In this document: in pieces, positions 17,731 to 27,600 of the stretch
Layout: the number at the start of each line of letters is the position of its first letter
Numbering within the stretch: the first letter of the stretch is position 1
NCBI RefSeq assembly: GCF_018860855.1
Contig: NZ_JAHKQE010000023.1
Coordinates: forward strand, 206,643-270,642
Direction: 5' to 3'
Origin: Amphritea atlantica
GTDB taxonomy: Bacteria > Pseudomonadota > Gammaproteobacteria > Pseudomonadales > Balneatricaceae
DNA: 64,000 nucleotides
The notes under the pieces: model-generated
What the model saw: the letters and a program-made list of their open reading frames with translations, nothing else
Database searches by the model: none
Told to the model about the DNA's origin: nothing
Made by a program: the position numbers and the translations under genes

Positions 17731-19365
17731 TTATTGCAGATCTTTAGCCTTGTTTCGCAATAAAAACTTCTGAATTTTACCGGTAGAGGTTTTTGGTAGG
17801 TCACCCACAACCACCCGTTTTGGCGTTTTAAAGTGTGCCATATTCTCGCGACAGAAATCGATAATCTCTTGTTCGGTCACCGTTTCTCCTTCACTGGTGG
17901 TAATAAACGCACAAGGGGTTTCGCCCCATTTCTCATCAGGCCGAGCGACCACCGCCGCATCCTGAATTTTTGGATGGCGATACAAGACATCTTCAATCTC
18001 AATACTGGAGATATTTTCACCACCCGAGATGATGACATCCTTCGAACGGTCTTTAATTTCGATATAGCCATCCGCATGCCACACCGCTAGATCGCCCGAA
18101 TGGAACCAACCGCCTTTAAATGCCTCATCCGTTGTCGATGGGTTTTTCAGATAGCCTTTCATGACTAGGTTGCCTTGCATAAAGATTTCACCAATGGTTT
18201 CACCATCCTGTGGCACCGGCTGCAATGTATCCGGATCAGCCACCATCAAACCATCCAACATCGGTGCACGCACCCCCTGTCTAGATTTCAGGCGCGCCTT
18301 TTTCTCTTCATCATATTCATCCCATTCTTCATGCCAAGCGCATAATACGGATGGGCCATAAGTTTCGGTTAATCCATACACATGGGTGACTTTAAAACCA
18401 AGTTCTTCCATCCCCTGAATCACAGACGCCGGTGGCGCAGCCCCTGCCACCATCACTTTAACCTGATGATCAATCCCAGCTTTCATCTCTTCAGGTGCCG
18501 AATTCAACATATTCAACACGATGGGTGCACCACAGAAATGGTTAACCTGCTGCGCTTTAATCTGCTCAAAAATCTTATCCGCCCGCACATGACGTAAACT
18601 CACACTGGTTCCGGCAGCCGCCGCTATAGTCCAAGGGAAGCACCAGCCATTACAATGGAACATCGGCAAGGTCCACAGATACACAGGATGCTTACCCATA
18701 TCCCAAGAAACAATATTACTAACGGCATTCAGATAGGCGCCGCGATGATGATAAACCACCCCTTTTGGATCACCAGTCGTACCTGAGGTATAGTTTAGTG
18801 TGATCGCATCCCATTCAGTGTCTGGCTTCAAGCCGGTAAAGCTCGCATCACCTTCGGACAAAAAGGCTTCATAGGTCATTTCCCCAATCAACTCACCTTC
18901 CTCATAGGTCGGATCATCAATATCAATCACCAGAATTTTTTTACCGATCATTTTTAACGCTTTTTTCACCACGCCAGAAAATTCACGTTCGGTGATCAGC
19001 ACTTTAGTTTCAGCATGCTGCAGCACAAAGGCAATCGCTTCTGAATCCAATCGGGTATTAATAGAGTTGAGTACCGCCCCACTCATTGGCACCCCAAAAT
19101 GGGATTCAAAATGTTCGGGGAGATTAGGTGCAATAATAGAAACGGTATCGCCTCGGCCAATGCCTCGTTTCTTCAGTGCACTCGCTAACTGACAACAACG
19201 TTGATACGTTTCTGCCCAGCTTCGAGACACATCGCCATATACCGTTGCCGGACGGTTAGGGTATATTTTTGCGGTACGCTCAAGAAAACTCAGCGGACTC
19301 AAGGCAACAAAGTTCGCCTGATTCTGCTCGAGTGACTGGTTATAAACGTTAAATTGTTCAGACAT
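17731..19365 (-). CDS. Acyl-CoA synthetase, AMP-binding (DmdB-like subfamily)
   Basis: A 544-residue adenylate-forming acyl-CoA ligase. ATP-binding motif LNYTSGTTGDPKGVVYHHRG, the VYGLTETYGP motif, the hinge WFHSGDLAVWHADGYIEIKDR, GGENISSIEIEDVLYRHP, and the C-terminal catalytic lysine in PKTSTGKIQKF are all intact. The family (about 540 residues, HCNGWCFPWT segment) contains medium-chain and 3-methylmercaptopropionate-CoA ligases. With the DmdC-like dehydrogenase 4 kb away it could supply the acyl-CoA substrate, but no DMSP demethylase or DmdD-like hydratase is in the window, so simple fatty acid activation is equally likely. Starts with ATG preceded by GGGAG. Confidence 0.92.
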   Translation of the reverse strand: MSEQFNVYNQSLEQNQANFVALSPLSFLERTAKIYPNRPATVYGDVSRSWAETYQRCCQLASALKKRGIGRGDTVSIIAPNLPEHFESHFGVPMSGAVLNSINTRLDSEAIAFVLQHAETKVLITEREFSGVVKKALKMIGKKILVIDIDDPTYEEGELIGEMTYEAFLSEGDASFTGLKPDTEWDAITLNYTSGTTGDPKGVVYHHRGAYLNAVSNIVSWDMGKHPVYLWTLPMFHCNGWCFPWTIAAAAGTSVSLRHVRADKIFEQIKAQQVNHFCGAPIVLNMLNSAPEEMKAGIDHQVKVMVAGAAPPASVIQGMEELGFKVTHVYGLTETYGPSVLCAWHEEWDEYDEEKKARLKSRQGVRAPMLDGLMVADPDTLQPVPQDGETIGEIFMQGNLVMKGYLKNPSTTDEAFKGGWFHSGDLAVWHADGYIEIKDRSKDVIISGGENISSIEIEDVLYRHPKIQDAAVVARPDEKWGETPCAFITTSEGETVTEQEIIDFCRENMAHFKTPKRVVVGDLPKTSTGKIQKFLLRNKAKDLQ

Positions 19366-19818
19366 TGTTACTCCCTGTACTTACTTATCGACCGGCTACC
19401 CATCGGCAACCTAGCTCGCACTTTGATAAAGTATTGAATGAACCTAAAGCAGCTCATTTCGGTTAAATCTAGCAATAATGAATTAAACCGATACAGCTAT
19501 AACGGGAAGGATAAATTACACGAAACTACAGGAGCTGGATCCAAAAACAGAAGATCATGACTAGACCTGAACGGCGACGTTCGGCATGACAATCATTCTG
19601 AAGAAATAGGGAGGATCTTTGCTCTCTTTCGACCTTTGCTTATCGGTCAGCATTATTATTGTTATATATCACAGTATTTTTTCTGTGTTTCAGTCATAGT
19701 AGAGCCCTCAAATATTGCTGTAATTTGTCTGAAATATAACGAAATGTAACAATACAGTCATCGACTTACGTCAATGAGAATGATGACACTATAAAAACAA
19801 CCCACTAGATGACTTGAT
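19366..19818. promoter_or_regulatory. Divergent intergenic region, acyl-CoA synthetase / hybrid kinase
   Basis: This 453-base gap between divergent genes must hold both promoters. It becomes AT-rich from about 19660. I could not fix individual promoter boxes or a clear operator, and I see no gene in it. Confidence 0.35.
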
Positions 19819-22671
19819 ATGCTTTTCAGATCTAAATTAATGCAGCGATTCTTTATCACGCTGCTGCTCATCATCTCCATGATTTTTACCGCGGTCTATG
19901 TTTACTCCGTACCGATGATTAAGCAAAAAGTCTTTGATATTGAACGCAACGCGAGTGGTATTGCCCTTAATAGCGTGTTCTCTCTCGCCAACAAGATGTA
20001 TGCCGATACCAAAAAATATCGAACCCAAGCACTCGAGTCTCACAAGAAACGCTTGCAAACGGTCGTCGGCCTCGCCGGTTCTTTTTTTGCCAGTTCATTA
20101 CAGCAAGCCATTGACCGCGGCATGAGCGAACAGCAAGCGCGCACATATGTCCTTGAACAGTTGAGAAACTTCAAATATGGCAATAATGACTATATCTGGG
20201 TGGCTGACTATAACGGTATTTTAATCTCCCACCCTGACCCTCGCTATCAAGGCCAAGATACCGCCAACATTCGCCACAATAATGGCACCTCAGAAGTGCA
20301 TGAGGTGATCAACCGAGCATTAAAACAGGGTGAAGGCTTTTATCAGTACCCCTGGAATCGTTTCGATTCGCAGAAGCCACTAGAGAAGATTTCATTTGTA
20401 AAAAACTATCCACAATGGGGCTTTGTCATCGGTTCAGGAGTCTATCTCGATGATCTGGATGCTGATATCCAGCGCATTCGTGATGAAACCCTAAAAGAGC
20501 TGCGCGAAGGTATCCAAGAGATTAAAATTGCCTCAACCGGCTATCTATTCGTCTTTGATGCCAAAACCAATATGCTCATCCACCCCAATGCCAATATCGC
20601 CGGGAGCAACTTTCCAGAATTAATTAATCCAGTCACCGGCAATGCGATTGCCAAAGACTTAATTCGGGTGGCGGATACAGGTAAAGAGTTGTACTACAAA
20701 TGGGACAGGCCTGACGATCCCGGCAACTATCAATATGAAAAGCTCTCGTTGGTACGCTACCTGCCCGGTTTTGACTGGTACATTTGCTCCTCAGTCTATG
20801 TCGATGAACTGCGCAGTAGCGCTGAATTACTCGCTGGACGTATTATCACCATCGCCGTGATCGCACTGTTTATCGCACTCCTGTTGATGTTTCTATTCAG
20901 CCAGTGGATTAGCCAACCGATTAAACGGCTGGCAGACACAGCAGTACGGGTATCCGACGGCGATTTATCCGCCACCAGCGGTATTCGGCGTGATGATGAA
21001 GTCGGCGTGTTAGCCCATGCCTTCGATACTATGGTGGAACGCTTACGGGATTCGATCAATAACCTTGACAGCAAAGTGGCCCAACGCACCCACGCACTGG
21101 CCGAGAAAAACCAACAGCTCATGCTCGCCTCCACCTCAATGACTCAAGCGAAAGAAGCACTCAGCGAATCAGAACAGCGCCAACGACAGATTCTAGATGC
21201 CCTGCCAGCTCAGATTGCCTATCTCGACCCGCAACTCAATATTTTGTTTGTAAACCAATTATTTGCCGAGACTTATCAACAAAACAAAGCCTCTATGATG
21301 AACAGGTCGTTAGTCGAGGTGATGAGTAAGACTCGTTTCACCGACATCCAATGGCAGCTAAACAAAGCACAGCAGGGCCAACCCAGTACCGGTGAATATA
21401 GCGAAAGCTATGACCAACAACCGGTGATCTGCAAACGGATTCTGATTCCTTGCTTTAATCAGGCCAATACCGTTAACGGCATCCTTATTTTGACCTTTGA
21501 TATCACATCCGAAAAAGATGCCGAACGACAATTAAATGAAGCCCAACGGATGAATGCCGTCGGTCAGATGGCTGGCGGATTAGCCCATGATTTCAACAAT
21601 CTGCTAACCATTATTCTCGGCAACCTGTACTCCGTTGGTGATCGTTATGCCGATGATGATCAACTGCACCACTATCTTGAGCCCGCCATTCGAGCAACTC
21701 GCCGAGGCGCAGATATCACTAGCCGACTGCTATCGTTCTCACGGCGACAACCGCTGTCACCTATGCTGATCGACCTTGAGCAACTACTCTCTGATACTAT
21801 CGAGCTACTGGCCAACTCGTTGCCAGAGAACATCACTATTCAGCTACATAATAATACCGCTGAGTGGTGGCCGTTTGCCGATCCTGGCCGACTCGAAGAT
21901 GCTCTGGTTAATCTCGCCTTTAATGCCCGTGACGCGATGCCTGAAGGCGGTAAACTTAGTTTCATAACACAACACCTCGAGGTAACAGATCGTCTGATCA
22001 TGGATGAACCGGTGCAACCCGGACAGTATTGTGAAATACGCATTAGCGATAGCGGATCGGGCTTCACTGATCAAGCACTCGCACAGTGCTTTGAACCCTT
22101 CTTTACCAGTAAAACCAACGGCGCAGGCTCAGGTCTAGGCCTCAGTATGGTTTACGGCTTTGTTAAACAGTCACAAGGCTATATCACTATTCAAAATAAT
22201 ACCGACCAAGGTGTCTGCATCAGACTATTACTGCCAGCCAAAAAGGCAACAGAAGCGACCCCCTTGCAGCAACACAATGATAACGTTCAGCCATTGCCAA
22301 GTGATCACCGCAAGCTAATCTGCTTAGTAGAAGATGACCCTGATGTCCGTTCGATTGTGCGACAACAACTGATAACGCTGAATTTTGATGTCATTGATAC
22401 CCATAGCGGCGAAGAAGCTAAGCGTCTAATCCCCTTGCTGCCATCACTCTATGGTCTCGTATCGGATGTGATGTTACCTGGCGACCTTGATGGTATTGAA
22501 CTAGCTAACTGGTTATTCCAACAAAATAGTCATTGCAGGATCATTCTGATCAGTGGATATTCCTATTCTCAAAGCAGAGAGAAACCGATTAATCCGGCTT
22601 TCTCTTTATTAAACAAGCCCTTTGACTTAGCCGCCTTGAAAAAGGAGTTTCAAGATAGTGAAAAGAGATAA
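19819..22671 (+). CDS. Double-Cache hybrid sensor histidine kinase with HAMP, PAS and receiver domains
   Basis: A 950-residue membrane sensor. Order: membrane helix about 10-30; first Cache domain (GNNDYIWVADYNGILISHPDP, WGFVIGSGVYLDDL) and second Cache domain (STGYLFVFDAKTNMLIHPNA, FDWYICSSVYVDEL), both periplasmic; membrane helix about 340-362; HAMP (SQPIKRLADTAVRVSDGD); coiled coil; PAS (ILDALPAQIAYLDPQLNILFVN); HisKA with the phospho-His in GGLAHDFNNLL; HATPase_c with N box and GSGLGLSMVYGF; C-terminal receiver with phospho-acceptor Asp in LVSDVMLPGD. Cache pairs bind small acids or amines. The response regulator gene follows 60 bases later, forming a phosphorelay or paired system. Target genes unknown. 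Confidence 0.93.
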   Translation: MLFRSKLMQRFFITLLLIISMIFTAVYVYSVPMIKQKVFDIERNASGIALNSVFSLANKMYADTKKYRTQALESHKKRLQTVVGLAGSFFASSLQQAIDRGMSEQQARTYVLEQLRNFKYGNNDYIWVADYNGILISHPDPRYQGQDTANIRHNNGTSEVHEVINRALKQGEGFYQYPWNRFDSQKPLEKISFVKNYPQWGFVIGSGVYLDDLDADIQRIRDETLKELREGIQEIKIASTGYLFVFDAKTNMLIHPNANIAGSNFPELINPVTGNAIAKDLIRVADTGKELYYKWDRPDDPGNYQYEKLSLVRYLPGFDWYICSSVYVDELRSSAELLAGRIITIAVIALFIALLLMFLFSQWISQPIKRLADTAVRVSDGDLSATSGIRRDDEVGVLAHAFDTMVERLRDSINNLDSKVAQRTHALAEKNQQLMLASTSMTQAKEALSESEQRQRQILDALPAQIAYLDPQLNILFVNQLFAETYQQNKASMMNRSLVEVMSKTRFTDIQWQLNKAQQGQPSTGEYSESYDQQPVICKRILIPCFNQANTVNGILILTFDITSEKDAERQLNEAQRMNAVGQMAGGLAHDFNNLLTIILGNLYSVGDRYADDDQLHHYLEPAIRATRRGADITSRLLSFSRRQPLSPMLIDLEQLLSDTIELLANSLPENITIQLHNNTAEWWPFADPGRLEDALVNLAFNARDAMPEGGKLSFITQHLEVTDRLIMDEPVQPGQYCEIRISDSGSGFTDQALAQCFEPFFTSKTNGAGSGLGLSMVYGFVKQSQGYITIQNNTDQGVCIRLLLPAKKATEATPLQQHNDNVQPLPSDHRKLICLVEDDPDVRSIVRQQLITLNFDVIDTHSGEEAKRLIPLLPSLYGLVSDVMLPGDLDGIELANWLFQQNSHCRIILISGYSYSQSREKPINPAFSLLNKPFDLAALKKEFQDSEKR

Positions 22672-22731
22672 TCGACATGATAAGTGGGCCGTCCGGCAAC
22701 CCAGCCCTCTTTTCGAAAGACGGAGACATAT

Positions 22732-23439
22732 GTGAGTAACCATAAAATCATCTACGTCATTGATGACGAAAAAGATATCTGCCAACTAGTCAGCCAAGAG
22801 CTCGAGCAGTTTGGTTATCATGTTCGTAGTTTTACCACCGGTGCACAAGCTTGCCACGCCATACGTACCCGACCACCGGTACTCTGCATCATTGACCTAG
22901 GCCTTCCCGATATGGATGGCATGGAGCTGGTTAAGCAGCTCTGCGAGCTACATAGCATTGGCATCATGATACTATCTGGGCGCAACAGCGTACCTGACAA
23001 GGTGCTAGGGCTGGAGCTTGGCGCTGATGATTATATTGTTAAACCCTTTATTCCTCGCGAGCTGGTTGCACGGGTTAACAGCTTAGTCCGCCGTATTACC
23101 AATACCGAAACGCAAGCCAAAAACGAAACCCGTACCGCTCGGTTTGCCAACCTAAGTTACGATCCCAAAACATTAAGCCTAACCCGCACCGACGGACGCC
23201 AAGCTGAACTCAGCTCCGCGGAACATGAACTACTGATAAAGCTACTGAAAACCCCCAAAACGATACTGTCTCGCGACCAATTAATGGGCGATAGCACCGG
23301 ACCATTTGACCGTAGCATTGATGTCAGAATGTCCCGAGTACGCAAAAAAGTTGAACAGGACCCGAAAAACCCTGAAATTATCAAAACCATTTATGGCGTA
23401 GGCTATATTCTCACCACGGATGTCAGCTGGCATAACTAG
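22732..23439 (+). CDS. OmpR/PhoB-family response regulator
   Basis: A 235-residue regulator: receiver domain with the acidic pocket IDDEK, phospho-acceptor Asp in CIIDLGLPDMDGMEL and conserved Lys in DDYIVKPFIPRELVARV; then a winged-helix trans_reg_C domain (SSAEHELLIKLLKTPKTILSRDQLMG, SIDVRMSRVRKKVEQDPKNPEIIKTIYGVGY). I start it at the GTG at 22732, which has CGGAG six bases upstream and gives MSNHKIIYVIDDEKD; a longer frame from a GTG at 22684 lacks a ribosome site. It lies directly behind the hybrid kinase and is almost certainly its partner. Confidence 0.92.
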   Translation: MSNHKIIYVIDDEKDICQLVSQELEQFGYHVRSFTTGAQACHAIRTRPPVLCIIDLGLPDMDGMELVKQLCELHSIGIMILSGRNSVPDKVLGLELGADDYIVKPFIPRELVARVNSLVRRITNTETQAKNETRTARFANLSYDPKTLSLTRTDGRQAELSSAEHELLIKLLKTPKTILSRDQLMGDSTGPFDRSIDVRMSRVRKKVEQDPKNPEIIKTIYGVGYILTTDVSWHN

Positions 23440-23463
23440 CCCGTCATCTAAAAATACAAAACC

Positions 23464-23490
23464 GACCTCAACCTCGTTGAGGTCTTCTCT
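23464..23490 (+). terminator. Stem-loop terminator after the kinase/regulator pair
   Basis: Perfect 9-bp stem GACCTCAAC / GTTGAGGTC with a 3-base loop, followed by TTCTCT, 25 bases after the regulator stop. Confidence 0.75.
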
Positions 23491-23580
23491 GCACTTTTAC
23501 CGAGCATACCGAGCAAGCACTCAGCCTAAAGCTCAAACTCAGTCAAAAAACCAGTCTTAGCTGATAAACAAAAAAATGAA

Positions 23581-23595
23581 GCACTAACTTAGTGC
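23581..23595. promoter_or_regulatory. NtrC-like palindrome, copy 1
   Basis: GCACTAACTTAGTGC: GCACT-N5-AGTGC, the layout of NtrC (NRI) enhancer sites (GCACY-N5-RGTGC). A second copy differing only in the centre is 258 bases downstream. In the same AT-rich, 432-base gap (23440-23871) I do not see a convincing -24/-12 sigma-54 promoter, so the assignment to NtrC rests on the palindrome. Confidence 0.5.
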
Positions 23596-23838
23596 AAAAA
23601 TAGAAAAAGTCACCTAAAAATAATACTCAGCACAATAATTAACCAAAATATTAACGATTGCTTTAAAACCGGTAGATCCAAAGCTATTACTTAATCAACA
23701 ACTTCCACAATAGATTAGAAAAACTCATCATAAAGGTGAAAAACTATACTTTGTCAGAGACTCACTTTCTAGATAATCTGCGCGCGTACTCAAAAACGAC
23801 CTAACAAGATGCAAAGCCAATATGACCGCATCTAAAAA

Positions 23839-23853
23839 GCACTAAATTAGTGC
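23839..23853. promoter_or_regulatory. NtrC-like palindrome, copy 2, just before a small gene
   Basis: GCACTAAATTAGTGC, identical to copy 1 except for the central base; flanking CA extends the match to NtrC sites. It ends 18 bases before the ATG of the small protein gene at 23872, a position where bound protein would block transcription or translation initiation rather than activate from a distance. Confidence 0.5.
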
Positions 23854-23871
23854 ATTAATTGGAATAAAACC

Positions 23872-24096
23872 ATGTTAACTACTTACTACTATATCGACCT
23901 TTACAACAAACAGATGCAAAACCGTCCTGAGTCTGAGCGTGAATACTTTATGCGTATGGCTTATGAAATGGAACAAACACGCATTGCTGAAAAGCGCGCT
24001 GAACGAAAGCAAAAACTAACTGCTTTGTTTACTGCCGCAGCACGTCTATTCAAGGTTAAACGTACGCCAAACCTTGAATCACTATACGGACATTAA
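23872..24096 (+). CDS. Small basic protein of unknown function
   Basis: A 74-residue frame, MLTTYYYIDLYNKQMQ..., with a Glu/Arg/Lys-rich helical middle (ESEREYFMRMAYEMEQTRIAEKRAERK) and an amphipathic hydrophobic stretch (LTALFTAAARLF) before a short tail. I do not recognise the family. Support for it being real: it fills the only open frame in a large gap, it is preceded at 18 bases by a palindrome that is repeated upstream, and codon choice resembles that of neighbours. The ribosome site (TGGAAT) is weak. The charged helix plus amphipathic segment would fit a peripheral membrane or regulator-binding microprotein. Confidence 0.55.
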   Translation: MLTTYYYIDLYNKQMQNRPESEREYFMRMAYEMEQTRIAEKRAERKQKLTALFTAAARLFKVKRTPNLESLYGH

Positions 24097-24610
24097 AACG
24101 ATGCCTGTTATTATGCAGCAGAGCCTGATCACAGCACCCAGTCAGGCCGAGCTGCATAAACCTCTAAAGCTCTCAATCTACTCTTACGCTTCATAACCCC
24201 GCCCAATCTCAGCCTCATAGATCTGATCAAAGCCGCATAGTCATCTCGGTCTAATTAGCACTCTGTCATATCATTCAGAATCAATCTAAATCAACGTTTG
24301 TGTTATCGTAAAATTTGACACGATAACTTCCCATTTTTCATCAATAGCACCAATAACACCGTTTAAAAATCAGTTGCGAATCCACAAACTGAGTAGCTAT
24401 CACGCCTCTTTGCAGGCATTGCGAAATATTAAACCTGCTCTTCTGGACATATTTTAGCTAGACTAAACTGATCATAATCGTCAATAGTTATAAACATGGC
24501 TCGTTTATAACCACGATAACTCACTATGTCAGATCGCATTTGGGCTTGTTTCTTGCTTTAAATTTAGCCTGTGATGCTCCACCTCTGACTCGACAATAGG
24601 CCACAACGCC
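24097..24610. promoter_or_regulatory. Region upstream of the ammonium-channel fusion gene
   Basis: A 514-base gap without a gene. It holds two inverted repeats: GTTATCGT at 24302-24309 with ACGATAAC at 24320-24327, and GTTATAAAC at 24487-24495 with GTTTATAAC at 24503-24511. Both are operator-like and lie upstream of the Amt-GGDEF-EAL gene. I cannot identify the regulators. Confidence 0.45.
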
Positions 24611-27600
24611 ATGGATTTACTTTGGATACTGTTTGGCGCCATGCTGGTATTTATGATGCAAGCTGGCTTTTTATGCCTTGAAAGCGGCCTCGTTCGCAGT
24701 AAAAACAGTATCAATGTGGCCGCCAAAAACATAACCGATTTCATTATATCCAGCACTTTATTCTGGGCCTTCGGCTTTGCCTTTATGTTCGGAGACAGTT
24801 ATTCCGACCTCATCGGTACCAGTGGTTTTTTCTTTGGAGAGAATGCCTCTCCACGCGATTTAAGTATCTTTCTATTTCAGATGATGTTTTGTGGCACGGC
24901 TGCCACACTCGTGTCTGGCGCGGTCGCTGAGCGAATGAGCTATCTCGGCTACATTATTACCTCCATCATCATCAGCCTGCTGATCTACCCCATCGTGGGT
25001 CACTGGGCTTGGGGTGGCGTTGTGTCAGGGACAACATCGGGTTGGTTAGCCTTAGCGGGCTTTGTTGATTTTGCCGGCTCGACGATGGTCCACTCCGTTG
25101 GCGGCTGGGTTGCACTGGCTGCGATCATCGTGATTGGCCCACGCATTGGCCGCTTTAATGACGACAAAAGACACATCCCCGGCAGCAATATTCCCATCGC
25201 TATGCTCGGCGCTTTATTACTTTGGTTTGGTTGGTTTGGTTTTAACGGTGGCAGCACATTAGCCTGGACCGATGCGGTGCCTGGGATACTGTTAAATACC
25301 TGCCTTGCTGCATTTTGGGGCGGCATCGCGGCCATCGTGATCAAATATCTCACCGATGGCTATATTGATATCTCGCAAATTATCAACGGTGTCCTCGGTG
25401 GCCTGGTTGCGATCACCGCAAACTGCCATGCAGTATCGGTGACTGAAGCGGCCTTTATCGCTGGTATAGCGGGCTTTATAGTCGTGTATAGCAGTAATTT
25501 ACTGCTCTATCTCAAATTAGATGATGCCATTGGCGTTATCCCAGTACACCTGTTTGCCGGTATCTGGGGCACCATCGCGGTCGCCCTATTTGGTGAACCG
25601 GCCATTCTCGGCACAGGCTTATCGCGGCCGGATCAACTAGCGTCTCAATTTATGGGTATTGCTACCGTCGGCCTGTATAGCTTCTCGGTCGCCTATATTA
25701 TGTTGAGTTTAATCAACAAAATGTATCCTTTGAGAGTCTCTTCAGATGCTGAACTCAATGGTCTGAATGTTTCTGAACACCGTGTGACTACCGAAGTATT
25801 TGATCTATTATCCGCGATGAACCAGCAACAGATTCGCTCCGATTATTCCTCGCCCGTCCCCGTTGAGCCCTTTACTGAGGTAGGCCAGATCGCTCAAGAA
25901 TACAATCGTGTCATTGACAAGGTGCAACAAGAGATTCAAGAAAGAGACCGCGCGTTTAACGCCTTCAAAGAGAGTGAATACCGTAACGGTGCCATTCTTG
26001 AGGCCGCGATGGATTGCATTATTACGATTAATGAGCAGGCACAGGTTGTCACCTTTAACCCAGCGGCTGAACAATGCTTTGGCATTACCGCCAGCATCGT
26101 CCTCGGAGAGGATTTCTTCCAACTATTTATGGAGGCCGAATCACGTAAACTCGCCGCGAAAAGTCTCGCCAAAGGATTCACCACGGGGGAAGGTTTAGTC
26201 CTCAAGCGACAGAACATATCTAACTTAACCCGTTATGATAAAGAAACCTTTCCCGCCGAGATCGTTGTCACTCAAACGACTGATCTAAATGCGTTTAAAA
26301 AACAATATACGCTACACATCCGCGACATTACTAAACAGGTAAAACTGCAAAATCGACTAAAACTGTTAGCTTATAACGATCCGCTCACAGGGCTATACAA
26401 CCGCACCTATCTTATGCGCACGCTGGAACGCTTGATCGTAAAATATACAGAAAGCCCCGGAACCGTAGTGCTCATGTTTCTGGATCTCGACCAGTTTAAA
26501 AGGATCAATGACACCTTAGGCCATAATGCCGGTGATATCTTATTGCGTGAAGTCGCCAAGCGACTCAAAACGGTGATCCGTGATTCCGATCTCGTGGCGC
26601 GCTGGGGAGGTGATGAGTTTGTAATCGTGTTATCCGGCCAGCTAGATGAATCATTAGCCACCAAGAAAGCAAACGAAATACTCACAGTGATGCGCGACTC
26701 CATCACCTTACTTAATAATGAATTAACTGTACTGACCAGTATTGGCATCGCCATGTCGGTCAACGGCCAAACCAATGCCGAGCGTTTATTACAACATGCT
26801 GATCTAGCCATGTATCAGGCTAAAAATAACGGACGCAACACCTATAGCCTATTTCTCCCGCAAATGGAGAAGGAAGCCCAGCTACACTCTTGGATAGAAA
26901 ACGAACTGCCCAGTGCAATGCAAAATCACCAGTTATATTTGCAATATCAGCCAAAGGTTAACTGTGTCAGCAATACCATTGTTGGTTTTGAAGCGTTACT
27001 CAGGTGGCAACATCCAGAGCATGGCTTTGTTTCTCCCGCTGAGTTTATTCCCGTGATCGAAAACACCAATCTTATCATTACGGTTGGTGAGTGGGTGCTC
27101 TCAGAAGTGACACAGCAACTGGCCAACTGGCGTGAAGAAGGCGTACCGTTACTGCCTATCGCCGTCAACATATCCGGTTATCACCTGCATTCACCCACGC
27201 TTATTCCCTATATCGATCAGTGCCTGAGACAACGTAATCTCAACCCCGAACTGATTGAAATAGAAATAACCGAGGGCGCGTTAACCGGCAATAGTGATGA
27301 AAGCATCGATGCGATGCGAGCATTAAAAGCGATCCATATTAAGCTGGCGATTGATGACTTTGGTACCGGTTATTCATCCCTGAGCTATCTGAAAAAATTC
27401 CCAGTGGATATCCTCAAAATTGATCGCGCCTTTGTTCGAGAATGCTATTCCAATAAAGAGGATGCCGCTATCTGCAAGGCAATTATTAGCCTTGCGAAGA
27501 GTTTAGAATTAGAGATTGTCGCTGAAGGAGTAGAAAATCAGGCCCAGTTAGCGTTCTTAGGCTTTCAAGGTTGTGATATTTATCAAGGTTTCTATTTCAG

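Noticed and set aside
23872..24096. Assignment of the 74-residue protein to DUF1127
   Set aside because: It lacks the arginine-rich core and the LSDRELADIG-type motif of that family.
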